Origin: Adiantum capillus-veneris
Lineage: Eukaryota; Streptophyta; Polypodiopsida; Polypodiales; Pteridaceae
Reading direction: 5' to 3'
Length of the DNA: 64,000 bases
NCBI GenBank assembly: GCA_014529385.2
Contig: CM043965.1
Coordinates: 66,829,690-66,893,689, forward strand
The position numbers and the translations under genes are program-made. Positions 41,991 to 55,723 of the stretch are shown one piece after another (the first letter of the stretch is position 1; every line of letters starts with the position of its first letter). Under the pieces are notes generated by a model that was not told the origin of the DNA, did no database searches, and saw nothing but the letters and a program-made list of their open reading frames with translations.

Positions 41991-44896
41991 CTAGAGCTAC
42001 CTTGGTCAAAATCCACAAAGGATCTCCTCAATTCCATGCTTGGGGAAAGGTAAGAGAACATGATGCTTTTATTCTCTTTGACCCTGGTTCTACTCACAAT
42101 TTTATATCCACAGAGTTGGCCACCAACGAGGCCACCAAGCTAGGCATCCAAGCCTATGAGATGGGAGATGTCCTACTCGCCGATGGTGCTTTCAAGGGGC
42201 AAGAAGCTTCAGTCACTCCCTTCATTGGGAAATTGAGTCTCCATGTCCAAAGCTATTTGGACAAATAGTACTTCTTTATCTCTCCTCTCAAGTATAAGGA
42301 TGTAATCCTAGGGGCACCATGGTTTGATTGCATGGCTGCCAATGATAAATTCCCTGAAAGGCAAGTGTACTTTAGGTTCAGGGAGAAACATATGTACATA
42401 GATGCTAAGGAGTTGAGTAACACCATACCCATTGTACATATGCAAGCTTTCAATAAGTCAATAAAGAGCTCTATTTCCATGTACATGATTTTTGTTAAAG
42501 ATTCTCAAAATGAACCTAATGCTTTAGCAAAAGAAAATATGAACAATCACAAGGAATTAGAGTTATCCAATTTTCTCAAGGGATTTCAAGATTTTTTTAT
42601 TGATGACATCCCTTGTGAACTACCTCCTAAACGAGGCAATGATGACCATGCAATTGAACTTCTTCCAAGAAGTTCACCGCCTAATAAACCTCCTTATAGA
42701 GTTTCTCAAGCTCAACAAGAGGAGATTATGCGGCAAGTGCATGAGTTAGTTGAGATGGGCATGGTTAGGCCTAGCTCATCTCCATTTTGTTCACCCATGT
42801 TATTAGTGCAAAAGAAAGACAGCACATATCGTATGTGTGTCAATTGTAGAGCACTAATTAGGATCACTATCAAGAATAGGTTTCCCGTTCCATGAGTAGA
42901 AGACCTATTTGATAAGCTACAAGGGTCGACCTACTTCAGTAAGATTGACCTAAAAAGTGGCTACCATCAAATAAGGATAGTTGATCAAGACATCGTAAAG
43001 ACCGCATTTTGCACTACGTTTGGTCTTTACCAATACATTGTCATGCCTTTTGGCTTGACCAATGCAGCAGCCACATTTAACCGTTTGATGGAGAAGCAAT
43101 TCAGGCCTCACCGAACCTTTACTGGAGTTTTCTATGATGATATAATCATCTACTCTAATTCACTAGACGAACACAAGCAAGTAATATTTCAAGTCTTACG
43201 AGAGAATAAACTTTATATTAATCAAAAGAAAAATGAGTTTCTCTTACAAGAGATTCAGTATCTAGGTCATATTTTCATATTGCTCACATTGCTGGCAAGC
43301 ATAATTAAGTAGCCGATGCACTCTCAAGACGGCCGAGAGTGAATGCCGTTTCCATAGCAACTCACAATGATCTATCTTCTATGATAGATGATTACGCTAT
43401 CGATCCTGAATTTAGAGATATGATATCAGCCCTTGCACTAGGGAAGAAAGAGGAACCGTTTACCTTACAAGATGGTTAGCTTATGCGTTACTAGCTCACT
43501 ACGTGAGAAAGTAATGTATGAATCCCATGCTCCTCCTTATGCGGGGCATAGAAGGATTCAATCTACCCTACAAGTGGTAGAAACATATTTCTATTGGCCT
43601 GCCATGAAAGAAAACGTACAAGAGTATGTTTCTAAATGTGTGGTATGCCAAAAGAAGAAGTTTGATAGAGGGAAGCAACCTGGATTGCTTCAACCTTTGC
43701 CAATTCTAAATTCACCTATGGGAGAGCATATCCATGGATTTTATCTTTGGATTGCCCAAGTCTATCCATGGGAATACGGGAATATGGACGATAGTAGATA
43801 GGTTCAACAAACAAGCTCATTTTATGCCTGTCAAAAAGACTATCAAAGCCCATCAAATCGCAATGCTCTTCATCTCACAAATCTTCAAGTACCATGGCTT
43901 GCCAATGTCCATAGTGTTGGATAGAGATCCTAGAATGACCAGTAATTTTTGAAAGGGTTTCTTTAAGAATTTAGGGACAAGGCTAAACTTCTCTTTGGCC
44001 TATCACCCGCAAACGGATGGCCAAAGTGAAATAGCTAACCTAACAATTTAGGGACAAGGCTAAACTTCTCTTTGGCCTATCACCCGCAAACGGATGGCCA
44101 AAGTGAAATAGCTAACCTAACAATTCTTGATCTACTAAAAGCCTACGTAACGGAAGTAGATAAAAGGTTCCAATGGGAGAATTACTTACCCTTAGTGGAG
44201 TATGCCTACAATAATACTGTACATATCTCCACGAGAAAAGCACCTTTCGAGGTAATTGAGGGAAGATCCAAAAGTCCCCTGCTACTTAAGGTACACGGGA
44301 AGATCTTCACTGCAAATGAATATAGCCGAGACCTACAAGAATCTTTCCAAAAGATTAAGGATGCTATCTCTATCTCACAGCAAAGGCAAAAGGCTACTCT
44401 GCTGATAAGCATAGAAGAGCCCATGCCTTTAAAGAAAATAATTGGGTCTTGCTTAAATTCCCCAAGGCTCGATTAAGGCACACGACGGGCAAGAATCCTA
44501 CGGGACACCAAAAGTACTATGCTAAATTAGCAAAAAGGTACTATGGTCCCTTCCAGATTCTTAGTCCTATCAATGAGATGGCCTATCAACTTACGTTGCC
44601 CAGTCATTGGCTCATACACAATGCTTTCCATGTGAGCCTACTAAAGCCTTACAAAGGAGAGCCACCTCAAGAACCAACTATTGAAGACCCACCGGAGATC
44701 GAAGGACCAAGAAGAGGTGCTGCAGCCCGAGTCCATTCTCCGACATGAAGACAAGGTATTGAGAGGCGATAAGATTATCCGATGGTATCTTATTAAGTTT
44801 AAGAGCTATCCTTTTGAAGATGCTAGATGGATGCAAGGCATACAATTAAAGGATAACTTAAACCTTGTCAATACTTACAAAGCTTCCCTAGAGTAA
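41991..44896 (+). pseudogene. G1 pol, broken: protease, part RT, integrase, chromodomain
   Basis: Protease AFILFDPGSTHNFIST (about 42065; D-P-G-S), RT from [17 protein letters not shown] to GVFYDDIIIYSNS and IQYLGHI (42730-43275). The sequence then jumps to AHIAGKHN, so the RT thumb and RNase H are missing (about 560 bp relative to G2, at a TCATATT repeat). Integrase spans 43500-44400 ([22 protein letters not shown]) with a 77 bp tandem duplication at 43970-44123. A chromodomain-like tail (VLRGDKIIRWYLIKFKSYPF to DARWMQG) ends at 44896. Confidence 0.85.
43970..44123 (+). repeat. 77 bp tandem duplication in G1 integrase
   Basis: The block from TTAGGGACAAGGCTAAACTT to GCTAACCTAACAA occurs twice head to tail (period 77). 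G2 has a single copy. Since 77 is not a multiple of three, it shifts the frame. Confidence 0.9.
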
Positions 44897-45183
44897 GCAA
44901 ATGTAAAAATGTCTAAAATGAACAAAGTTTTTCTTGTCTTATAAGACTCTCTTTTCCTTTATTATGCACAAATGTCAAGTAGTATGCATGCTTAGAATCA
45001 AGTTTGAGGAGACGACATCTTCCAAACACCAAGTAGAGCTTGTCACTCTATTAGTCATCCATTCTGGAACAATGTCGTAGGGTAAGAATGGATCCTTTAC
45101 CCGCTAGAAAAAGGACTAATGAATAGGCTTTATCTCCTCTACCCCATAGTTGAGGACGACTATGATTTCAGGAGAGAGGTAAT

Positions 45184-45545
45184 GTCATAATAACTAATTT
45201 CTAATCTTCCTAAATGATTTTCTCATGTTAAACTGATCATTTAATCTGGGGAAGTACCATGGGAGAAAAAGCTAGAATATTGGTTAAGCTGATAGACCGT
45301 TCACAGTAGGGATCCAAAGGAGGGAAAATAGGGATTCAAAGGGGAGGCCATTTACAAAGAGCAATGTGCAAAAATGGGCTTCAAAGACCTTAAGTTTCAG
45401 CCCATTAAGACTTCCAAAATGCTAGGGTTCCAAATTCAAAGGTAATGTTCAATGGTTAAATTCTAGGTAAAATTGGATGCTTATGTGAAGACCATAAAGT
45501 CTTCACATATCCCTAGATAGGAGGGGGCGAGCCTTTCTTGTAGGG
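45184..45545 (+). repeat. G1 second LTR, left part
   Basis: It starts TGTCATAATAAC after the PPT GGAGAGAGGTAA (45171-45182). It is cut at TAGGG by G2 and continued at 54400. Confidence 0.9.
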
Positions 45546-47172
45546 TGTCGTAATAACTAATATCTAATTCTCCTAAATGATTTTCTCATGTTAAACTGAT
45601 CATTTAATATGGGGAAGTACCAGGGGAGAAAAAGCTAGATTATTAGTAAAGCTAGCAGACTGGTCACAGTAGGGGGCCCACAGTAGGGATCCAAAGGGGT
45701 ACCATCTGCACAAGAGCAATGTGCAATGTGCAATGAATGGGCTCCAAAGACCTTAGGGTTCAGCCCATTAAGACTTCCAAAAGGTTAAGTTCCAAAATTT
45801 CAAAGTGTAAAGTCCAATGGTCAATTGTAAATGGAATTGGATGCTTTGTGTGTGTGCAAAAGGCCAATAAGCTAAAGGAAAAAGCTTAATAAGGACTAGA
45901 CACACACACACACACACACTATACACCTAAGCTTACCCTTTCCACAAAGTAAAGAGGACACATGTCAGGCATGCACAGAAACCCCCAATTCTTGCATGAA
46001 TCCTATTGGATAGGCACAGAGGTGGACCAATGAGAAGTTAGCTAGTGTAACTAAAATTTTATTTTTATAAATGCTCAAAAAATAACCAATAAGAAATAGT
46101 CTCCCTAAAAGACTATTGGACAGTCAAAAGGTCCAATGATAATTAAGCAGTTCCTAAAATTGCTTAATTCCTATTGGCCAAAGGACTAAAAGGTCCAATA
46201 GCAAAGCAGATAATTAAATTAATTATTTGGCATTTACAAAATGGAGAAAAGGATGGACACTTGTCACAAGGCTCTTGACTGGGCCTCTCAAAGGCTATTG
46301 GCCCAATTATTTATGGGCCAATAGGAAGCCAGCAAGAGTAAAACTCGTACTCAAATACTATTGGCTAGGCTTTTCAAGGGCCAATAGGAATGCATCATGA
46401 GTAATTGGCAAGGGGGGTCAACCAAGAGGAGAGAGGGGGCTGTTTTGGAAGGGCATTATTCCACACACACTCACACAACTCATGTGTAGAGCAAGAAAAT
46501 CATCTCCTTCTCCAAGCTTTAATGGAAAGCTCATCTTCTTCTCCAAGTTTGAGAATGGAGGCTTACACCAACAACTCTTGGATATGGAATGCAAATCCAA
46601 CCAAGAGCTAAGCTTCAATGCCATGCTTCTCTCCTCTATTATCTAATTACTAAGCTAAGCAAAGCTACAAGAGTAATTAAGTGAGGAAATACTTCTTTCT
46701 CGTAAGAATACTCCTTCTTCCTCTAGATCTACTCTCATACCCCGCTAGCTCTCACCATCTTTGAAGGTGTGTAAGGTCTTGGGTCTGAGACCAACGAGTA
46801 ACTGATGTTATGTGTTATCACATGTAAGTTTGGTGCATGAAGCTTCCATCTTCATAGCACCGACGAGTTTTTACCAAGGAACACAAAGAATTGTATTGTA
46901 CAAAGTCTCTCTTAATGGGAGAAGTTATAATACAAATGCCTAATGGAGGGGGGACCGGTCCATGTAAATCCAGTCCTCAATAGTTATCAATTGTTCTATT
47001 TCTCTCTCTCTTTCAAGTATTGTTATGCCAAACTAATTAGGTGTTATGCTAATGTTGTTATCTCCAACCAAGCACTCTTGTATGCTCATTAGGAATTTTC
47101 TCTTAATGAAATGCTCACTATGTTAAGTTATTTTTCGCTATTTACAAGCTTTGTAGACCAGTAATTGTTACA
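45546..47172 (+). repeat. G2 5' LTR
   Basis: This 1,627 bp LTR starts TGTCGTAATAACTAA and ends TTGTTACA. It is followed by the primer site TGGTATCAGAGC at 47174-47185 and a leader without frames to 47588. Confidence 0.92.
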
Positions 47173-47173
47173 T

Positions 47174-47185
47174 TGGTATCAGAGC
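47174..47185 (+). other. G2 primer-binding site, initiator-Met tRNA
   Basis: TGGTATCAGAGC starts two bases after the LTR end, identical to the G1 and C sites. Confidence 0.9.
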
Positions 47186-47588
47186 TATCGGTTTCTCTTT
47201 TCTTGCTCAAGAAGAGAGGTCCTCAAGCTTGCTACAAACGGTTGGAATTATTAATTGCATGAGGGTAAGGAGAACAGAGATTTATTATCCTTGAGGTGCG
47301 CCTGCTTCGTGCAGTTAACGGGGTATCACCGTCAAGAGCTATGGTCTTAATAATGGAGTCCCAAGGGGCTTGCCTACGGCTTAACCATTATTGAGCTATT
47401 AGAAGCTTGACAGGAACCGGTGCCGACTGGGATATGATAAACCCTCTCTTCTATTCCTTGCAATTAATGATATTCCGAGCCACGGGTATAGATGCTTGAG
47501 TGCTTATCTTTGAAAGTAAAGAGGAGTAGCAACTAGGGCTTGAAGTGCCAAAGTACAAGTAAAAATTTACACCTAAAACTTAGTTATA

Positions 47589-49308
47589 ATGGCTGACAAT
47601 AGTACAGAAGGTGAAATTAATGTTGATGGCTTTGATTTTGCTAATGGTCAAGCTACTAATGATGCCCCTATGCTTGTGAACTATCTTGTTACTAGGCTTC
47701 AACAAGCCATGGGCAACCCATCCCTCCAAGGTGAAGTACAACAACAATTACGCATCCATGGGATTCTCCAATCTCCTCACCTAGAAGAGGGAGTGCCTAT
47801 GAAAGCTCCTAGTGAGATTTCTAAAAGAGGGCTCTCTACGGTGAGAGAAGAGGAGGACCCATACGAAGGACCCAAAAGCTTACAAGTTGATGGGACAACT
47901 CCCTCACCAAGGAGAGCCCAAATCTCAACGGTAGATCCCCCACCGAAGAACGAGAAAGAAGTGAATCTCCCGCCACCTCGGCGGAGATGGCACCACGAAG
48001 AAGGCGGGAAAAACGCTCTCCAACACCCCCTAAACGGAGAAGACCATCGGATAGTCCTTCTCACCGTAATTCAAAGAAGGAAGAAAAGAAGTATGAGAAG
48101 AAAAAGGCGAGAAAGAGGTCACCCTCTTCTCCATCTTCATCGTCCTCCTCCTCTTCTGAAGGAAGTGATGGTGCGGCTCCCAAAGAATTCAAAAGGAGAG
48201 GCCATAGGAAATCCTATGCCGCTTGGAAGAGGTCGTCCAAGCTCAAACAGTTCAAGGAGGGAGGAAAGAGTATCTCTTTTCTTACCTACGATGGCACCTT
48301 TGGTGCTACGGACAAAGTCTTGGCCTTTATTCAACAATTTGATGCGGCATTTGGAGATGAGGGCTTCACGGAGTCCTCTAAGATACGTCATGTAGCCATG
48401 CATCTCCAAAAGTCTGCCAGGCAATGGTGGTCTAGCCTATGAGCAAATGGTGAAGCTCCACGAACATGGAAAGCTTTAAGAGCTTCCATTATGAAGCAGT
48501 ATTTGGCTAGCGATGCCAAAGACAAAGTGCTCATCGAATGCGAATCTTGAAGCTCTCTCCCTACGAATCTATTCACAAATACGTAGACAAGTTTTGGGAT
48601 TTACATCTCAAAGCCACTGTCTACAAAAAGATAGATTTTGGTAAGCAAAAACAGCAATTTTGTGTGGGTTTATCTGAAGATATGGCGGAGTATGTCAACT
48701 CCCAAAGGCCTCGCACTATTTCAGCGGTCATACACCATACTATGGTGGCTTCACGAAACCACTTCCAACAAGGGGCTAAAAAAAATCTTAAACCCATGGA
48801 AAGCAAAGACCGTAATGAGCCTAAGGGGAAGGACCATGTCCAAAAGTTTCCCAAGGGCAACTTCAACAACAACAAATCTAAGGAGAAGGGAGTCTACAAA
48901 GGCAAAAATAAACTCTCTCCTGAAGAGCTAGAGCGTTATCGCAAGGATAACCGTTGTTTCAAATGTGGGGAGCAAGGGCATGCTTATCGTGCTTGCCCAC
49001 AGAAGAACACACGCAATGAACCTCCTAGAGCTTCCATAATTGAAGTTAAAGAAGAAGATGCTCATCACAAAGGATCTCCTCTATGCCATGCTTGGGGGAA
49101 GGTGAGAGAACATGATGCTTTCATTCTCTTTGACAATGGCTCTACTCACAATTTCATATCCACAGAGATGGCCACTAAGCTAGGCATCCAAGCCTTTGAG
49201 ATGGGAAATCCCCTACCAGCCGATAATGCTTTCAAGGGAGAAGAAGTCCCAGTTACTCCCTTGATTGGGAAATTGAGGCTTCATGTCCAAAGTTATGTGG
49301 ACAAATAG
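47589..49308 (+). pseudogene. G2 gag and protease, broken
   Basis: It starts MADNSTEGEINVDGFDFANG. A frame change near 48000 leads into a Arg/Lys/Ser-rich stretch and the gag domain (SFLTYDGTFGATDKVLAFIQ, RQWWSSL). TGA at 48440 replaces the CAA of G1. The next frame (48538-49308) holds KFWDLHLKATVYKK, the knuckle CFKCGEQGHAYRAC and the protease HDAFILFDNGSTHNFIST (D-N-G-S), ending at TAG 49306. Confidence 0.85.
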
Positions 49309-52300
49309 GATTTCTTCATCTCTCCCCTTAAGCATGAGGATGTAATCCTAGGGGCACCATGGTTTGATCGCATGGTGGCCAACATCAAGTTTCCTGAAAG
49401 GCAAATTTACTTTAAATACAGGGACAAAGACATGTACATATATGCTAATGAGTCAGGTAACACTATACCTCTTGTACATAAGCAAGCTTTTGATAAGTCA
49501 ATAAAGAGCTCTATTTCCGTGTACATGATATTTGTAAAAGACTCTCAAAATGAACCTAATGTTCTGTCAAATAAAAATAAAGGGAATCAAAAAGAATAGG
49601 GTTATCTAATTTCCTTAATGAATTCCAAGATGTTTTTATTGACGTCATTCCTAATGAATTGCCTCCAAAACGAGGGGATGATGACCATGCAATCGAGCTT
49701 CTTCCAGGAAGCTCACCGCCTAATAAACCTCCTTATTGAGTTTCTCAAGCTCAACAAGAGGAAATTATGCGGCAAGTGCATGAGTTGGTTGAGAAAGGAA
49801 TGGTTAGGCCTAGTTCATCTCCATTTTGTTCACCAGTTTTATTAGTGCAAAAGAAAGATGGCACATATCGTATGTGTGTCGACTACAGAGCACTAAATAG
49901 GATCACTATCAAAAATAGGTTTCCCGTTCCGCGGGTAGAAGACCTATTTGATAAGCTACAAGGATCGACCTACTTCAGTAGGATTGACCTACGTTAGGTC
50001 TCTATGAATTCATTGTCATGCCTTTTGGCTTGACCAATGCACCAGCTACATTCAACCGCATGATGGAGAAGCTCTTTAGGCCTCATCGCAATTACACTGG
50101 AGTGTTCTTTGATGATATAATCATCTACTCCAATTCCTTGGACGAACACAAACAACACCTCCAGGTAATTTTTCAAGTTTTGCGAGAGAATAAGCTTTAC
50201 ATAAATCAAAAGAAAAGTGAATTTTTCTTACAAGAGATTCAGTATTTAGGTCATATTATCTCTAAAGATGGCATCCAAATGGATCCATCAAAGTTAGAAG
50301 TAATAAAAGCATGGCCTAACCCAAAGAATTTGCATGAATTAAGAAGCTTTATAGGTATGTGTGCATACTATAGACGCTTCATAGAAAAATTCTCACTCAT
50401 AGCAGGACCATTGCATGACCTAACAAAAAAGAACGTTAAGTATGCATGGACTACCAAAGAGAACACTGCTTTTGAAAAGCTTAAAGAGAAGCTTATCTCT
50501 CAACCTATGCTTACACTACCGGATCTCTCAAAGCCATTTGAGGTCCAATGCGACGCTTGTGGTGATTGCCTTGGAGCCGTGCTTCTCCAAGAAGGGCACG
50601 CCATAGCATATGAAAGTCGAAGGCTCGACCCAGTTGAGCAAGCTCTAGGCATATATGAAAAGGAAATCCTCGCAGTTCTACATGCCTTAGACACGTGGAA
50701 GCACTACTTATTGGGGACTCCTTTCATTCTGCGGACGGATCACCAAAGTCTCAAGTAATTCATGACGCAAACCAAGCTCTCCGACAAACAAATGAGGTGG
50801 GCAAATTTCCTTTCGCAATTTCATTTTCATATTGCTCACATTGTTGGCAAGCATAATCAAGTAGCTGATGCACTCTCAAGACGTCCGAGAGTGAATGCGG
50901 TTTCCATAGCAACTCACAATGATCTATCTTCTATGATAGATGAGTACGCTATCGATTCCGATTTTAAAGATGTGATGTCAGCCCTTGCACTAGGGAAGAA
51001 AGAGGAACCATTTACCTTACAAGATGGTTATCTTCTCTATGGTAATAGGCTATGTGTTACCAACTCACTACGTGAGAAAGTAATGTATGAATCTCATGCT
51101 CCTCCATATGCCGGGCATAGAGGGATTCAAGCTACCCTAAGAGGGATAGAAATGTACTTCTATTGGCCTACCATGAAAGCGAACATTCAAGAGTATGTTT
51201 CAAAATGTGTGGTTTGCCAAAAGACAAAGTTTGATAGAGGGAAGCAACCTGGTTTGCTTCAACCTTTGCCAATCCCTAATTCACCCTGGGAGAGCATATC
51301 CATGGATTTTATCTTTGGATTGCCTAAGTCTATCCATGGGAATACGGGAATATGGACAATAGTAGACAGGTCAAGCAAACAAGCGCATTTCATACCTGTC
51401 AAAAAGACTATTAAGGCCCATCAAATGGCAACCCTCTTTATATCACAAATCTTTAAGTACCACGGCTTGCCAATGTCAATAGTGTCGGATAGAGATCCTA
51501 GAATGACCAACAATTTCTGGAAGGGTCTCTTTGAGAATTTAGGTACAAGGCTAAATTTCTCTTCGGCCTATCACCCACAAACAGATGGTCAAAGTGAGAT
51601 AGCTAACCTAACAATTCTTGATCTACTCAAAGCTTATGTCACTGAAGTAGATCAAAGATCCCAATGGGAGAAGTACTTACCTTTAGTGGAGTATGCTTAC
51701 AATAACACAGTACATACATCCACGGGAAAAACACTTTTTGAGGTAATTGAGGAAGATCAAAAAGTCCCCTGCTACTTAAGGTACATGGGAAGATCTTCGC
51801 TGCAGATGAATATAACCGCGACCTACAAGAATCTTTTCAAAAGATTAAAGATGCTATATCCATCTCACAGCAAAGGCAAAAGGCTGCTGCTAACAAGCAC
51901 AGAAGAGCCCTAAACTTTAAAGAAAATGATTGGGTCTTGCTTAAATTTCCCAAGGCTCGATTAAGGCACACGACGGGCAAGAATCCTACGGGACACCAAA
52001 AATACTAAGCTAAACTAGCAAAAAGGTACTATGGCCCCTTTCAGATTCTTAATCCAATCAATGAGACGGCTTATCAGCTCAAGTTGCCCAACCACTGACT
52101 CATACACAATGCTTTTCATGTGAGCCTGTTAAAGCCTTACCAAGGAGAGCCACCCCAAGAAGCAACCATAGAAGACCCACCGGAGATTGAAGACCAAGAA
52201 GAGGTACTGCAGCCAGATTCCATCCTCCGACACGAATACAAGGTATTGAGAGGTGTTAAGATTATCCGACGGTATCCTATTAAGTTTAAGAATTATCCTT

Positions 52301-52383
52301 TTGAAGATGCTAGATGGATGCAAGGCATACAATTAAAGGATAACCTAAACCTTGTCAATGCTTACAATGATTCCCTAGAGTAA
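49309..52383 (+). pseudogene. G2 pol, broken: RT, RNase H, integrase, chromodomain
   Basis: RT from [17 protein letters not shown] to [10 protein letters not shown] (49767-49997), a deletion of roughly 85-90 bp relative to G1 at a CTACG repeat, then MPFGLTNAPATFNRMMEKLF and GVFFDDIIIYSNS. RNase H runs FEVQCDACGDCLGAVLLQEG to TDHQSL and stops at TAA 50756. Integrase (50762-51913) has YAGHRGIQ..CVVCQ, SMDFIFGLP, VSDRDPRM and [10 protein letters not shown]. The chromodomain-like tail is 52120-52383 (VLRGVKIIRRYPIKFKNYPF). Several stops and frameshifts lie between these pieces. Confidence 0.88.
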
Positions 52384-52736
52384 GCAAATGTAAATATGTT
52401 TTAAATGATCAATGTTTTTGTCTTATAAGACTCTTTTTTTCTTTATTGTGCACAAATGTTAAGAAGTATGCATGCTTAGGATCAAGTTTGTGGAGATGAC
52501 GTCTCCTAACACCAAGTAGAGCTTGTCACTCTACTATGGAAGATTGATAGGACTAATGTGCAGACATGCTTGCGGCAGCTTCGGCTCTCAAGCGCCAAAT
52601 GGATTAGTCATCCATTGTGGAACGGTGTCGTAGGGTAAAATAGGAATCCTATACCCGCTTAAAAAAGGACTAATGACTATGCTTTATCATCTCTACCTCA
52701 TAGTCGAGTACGACTATGATTTCAAGAGAGAGGTAA
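52384..52736 (+). other. G2 3' untranslated region and polypurine tract
   Basis: This 350 bp stretch has no frame. It ends in the PPT AAGAGAGAGGTAA (about 52723-52735) before the 3' LTR. It resembles 44897-45183 of G1, with an extra ~90 bp block around 52540-52610. Confidence 0.65.
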
Positions 52737-53116
52737 TGTCATAGTAACTAATATCTAATTCTCCTAAATGATTTTCTCATGTTAAACTGATCATTTAATA
52801 TGGGGAAGTACTAGGGGAGAAAAAGCTAGATTATTAGTAAAGCTAGCAAACTGGTCACAGTGGGGGGCCACAGTAGGGATCCAAAGGGGTACCATCTGCA
52901 CAAGAGCAATGTGCAATGTGCAATGAATGGGCTCCAAAGACCTTAGGGTTCAGCCCATTAAGACTTCCAAAAGGTTAAGTTCCAAAATTTCAAAGTGTAA
53001 AGTCCAATGGTCAATTGTAAATGGAATTGGATGCTTTGTGTGTGTGCAAAAGGCCAATAAGCTAGAGGACAAAAGCAAAAACTTTTTGGGAAGATGACAA
53101 AGCTTAATAAGGACTA

Positions 53117-53149
<33 letters not shown>

Positions 53150-54394
53150 TACACCTAAGCTTACCCTTTCCACAAAGTAAAAAGGACACATGTCAGGCAT
53201 GCAAAGAAACCCCCAATTCTTGCCTGAATCCTATTGGATGGGCACAGAGGTGGACCAATGAGAAGTTAGCTAGTGTAAACTAAAATTTTATTTTTATAAA
53301 TGCTCAAAAAATAACCAATAAGAAATAGTCTCCCTAAAAGACTATTGGACAGTCAAAAGGTCCAATGATAATTAAGCAGTTCCTAAAATTGCTTAATTCC
53401 TATTGGCCAAAGGACTAAAAGGTCCAATAGCAAAGCAGATAATTAAATTAATTATTTGGCATTTAAAATGGAAAAAAGGATGGAAACTTGTCACAAGGCA
53501 CTTGACTGAGCCTCTCAAAGGCTATTGGCCAAATTTTCTACGGGCGAATAAAAAGCCAGCAAGAGTAAAACTCATACTCAAATACTATTGGCTAGGCTTT
53601 TCAAGGGCCAATAGGAATGCATCATGAGTAATTGGCAAGGGGGTCAACCAAGAGGAGAGAGGGGGCTGTTTTGAAGGGCATTATTCCACTCACACTCACA
53701 CAACTCATGTGTAGAGCAAGAAAATCATCTCCTTCTCCAAGCTTTAATGGAAAGCTCATCTTCTTCTCCAAGTTTGAGAATGGAGGCTTACACCAACAAC
53801 TCTTGGATATGGAATGCAAATCCAACCAAGAGCTAAGCTTCAATGCCATGCTTCTCTCCTCTATTATCTAATTACTAAGCTAAGCAAAGCTACAAGAGTA
53901 ATTAAGTGAGGAAATACTTCTTTCTCGTAAGAATACTCCTTCCTTTAGATCTACTCTCATACCCCGCTAGCTCTCACCATCTTTGAAGGTGTGTAAGGTC
54001 TTGGGTATGAGACCAACGAGTAACTGATGTTATGTGTTATCACATGTAAGTTTGGTGCATGAAGCTTCCATCTTCATAGCACCGACGAGTTTTTACCAAG
54101 GAACACAAAGAATTGTATTGTACAAAGTCTCTCTTAATGGGAGAAGTTATAATACAAATGCCTAATGGAGGGGGGACCGGTCCATGTAAATCGGGTCCTC
54201 AAGAGTTGTCAATTGTTCTATTTCTCTCTCTCTTTCAAGTATTGTTATGCCAAACTAATTATGTGTTATGCTAATGTTGTTATCTCCAACCAAGCACTCT
54301 TGTATGCTCATTAGGAATTTGCTCTTAATGAAATGCTTACTATGTTAAGTTATTTTCCGCTATTTACAAGCTTTATAGACCAGTAATTGTTACA
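52737..54394 (+). repeat. G2 3' LTR
   Basis: This 1,658 bp LTR matches 45546-47172 closely. One visible difference is a ~28 bp segment near 53068-53095 absent from the 5' copy. Confidence 0.92.
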
Positions 54395-54399
54395 TAGGG

Positions 54400-54902
54400 G
54401 ATGAGAGAGAAACACACACACACACACACTCTAGCAAGCTCCCCTTACACAAAGGAATAGGGGATGCATGTCAGCTCCCTAGCCGAGTTGCCCCCAAGGT
54501 GCATCAAATCCTACTGGATGGCCATAGAGGTGGACCAATGAGAATTAGGCTAGAATAAACCTAGTTTAATTAATTTAAAAACACTTGATAAAAGAATCAA
54601 TAGAAATTAATCTCTCTAGAAGACTATTGGACAGTCTCCCAAGGGGTCCAATGAGCATTCAGCAACCCAATGGCTTGCCTGATTCCTATTGGCCAGAAGA
54701 CTAAGGGGTCCAATGAGAGTTTGATTGCATTATTTAATTACCTAAAGCTCTCACAAAAGGGGAAAGGGGGACACATGTCACAAGGCTATCCCTTATGCTT
54801 CTTGATTATCATTGACTAAGATTTGTAGTGGGATTCTAGCATGAGTAAAAATCAAGAGGGGTCAACCAAGAGAGAGAGGGGGCTGATTTTGTTAAGGCAT
54901 TA

Positions 54903-54950
<48 letters not shown>

Positions 54951-55723
54951 TCACACAAGCTCATGTGTGAAGTAAAGAAGACTCTTTCTCCTTCTCAAGC
55001 TTTAATGGAAAGCTCATCATCTACTCCAAACGCTTGTGAGAAGGGAGGCCTACACCAACAACTCTTGGCTTTGTGATGCAAATCCAACCAAGAGACAAGC
55101 TCCAATGCATGCTCATCTCCTCTACCATGCTAATTACTAAGCTATGCTAAGCTATTATGAGTGATGATGTGAGGAGGTACACTTCTTTCTTGTAAGAATA
55201 CTCCTTCTTCCTCTCAATCTACTCTCATACCCCGCTAGCTCTCACTTCTTTCTTGTAAGAATACTCCTTCTTCCTCTCAATCTACTCTCATACCCCGCTA
55301 GCTCTCACCATCTTCGAAGGTGTGTGAGGTCTTGGGTCTGAGACCGTGAAGGAATTGATGTTGTGTTTTATAAGTGTGAGCATGGTATTTGAAGCTTCCA
55401 TCTTCATTGCACCAGCAAGTTATTGAAGGAACACAAAGTATTGTATTGTAAAATGTCTCCCTTGATGGGGGAACCTATAATACAAAGCCTTTTGGAGGGG
55501 GGACCGGCTTGATGTAAATCATGTCCTCAATTGTTGTCAATAGCTTAATTTCTCTCTCTCTTGAAGTATTGTTCATGCCTATATAACTAGGTGTTATGGC
55601 TTTTGTTGCTCTCTCCATCCGAGCACTCTTGCTAAGCTCATTAGGAATCTATTCTAATGAAATGCTCATTATGTCTATGCTATTTTCCACTACACACAAG
55701 TTACTAGACCATTAAATGTTACA
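54400..55723 (+). repeat. G1 second LTR, right part
   Basis: It continues 45184-45545 after removal of G2. It has an expanded CA run (about 54903-54946) and a 53 bp tandem duplication (55191-55296). It ends AATGTTACA and is followed by TTGGTATCAGAGC. Confidence 0.9.

Larger units (their letters stand above)
45541..54399 (+). mobile_element. G2, chromodomain-type Ty3/gypsy element nested in G1 LTR
   Basis: LTRs 45546-47172 and 52737-54394, with perfect TSD TAGGG (45541-45545 and 54395-54399). Total 8.85 kb. Taking it out restores a continuous G1 LTR. It belongs to a subfamily related to G1, with clearly different LTRs. Internal order: gag, protease, RT, RNase H, integrase, chromodomain. Confidence 0.93.
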
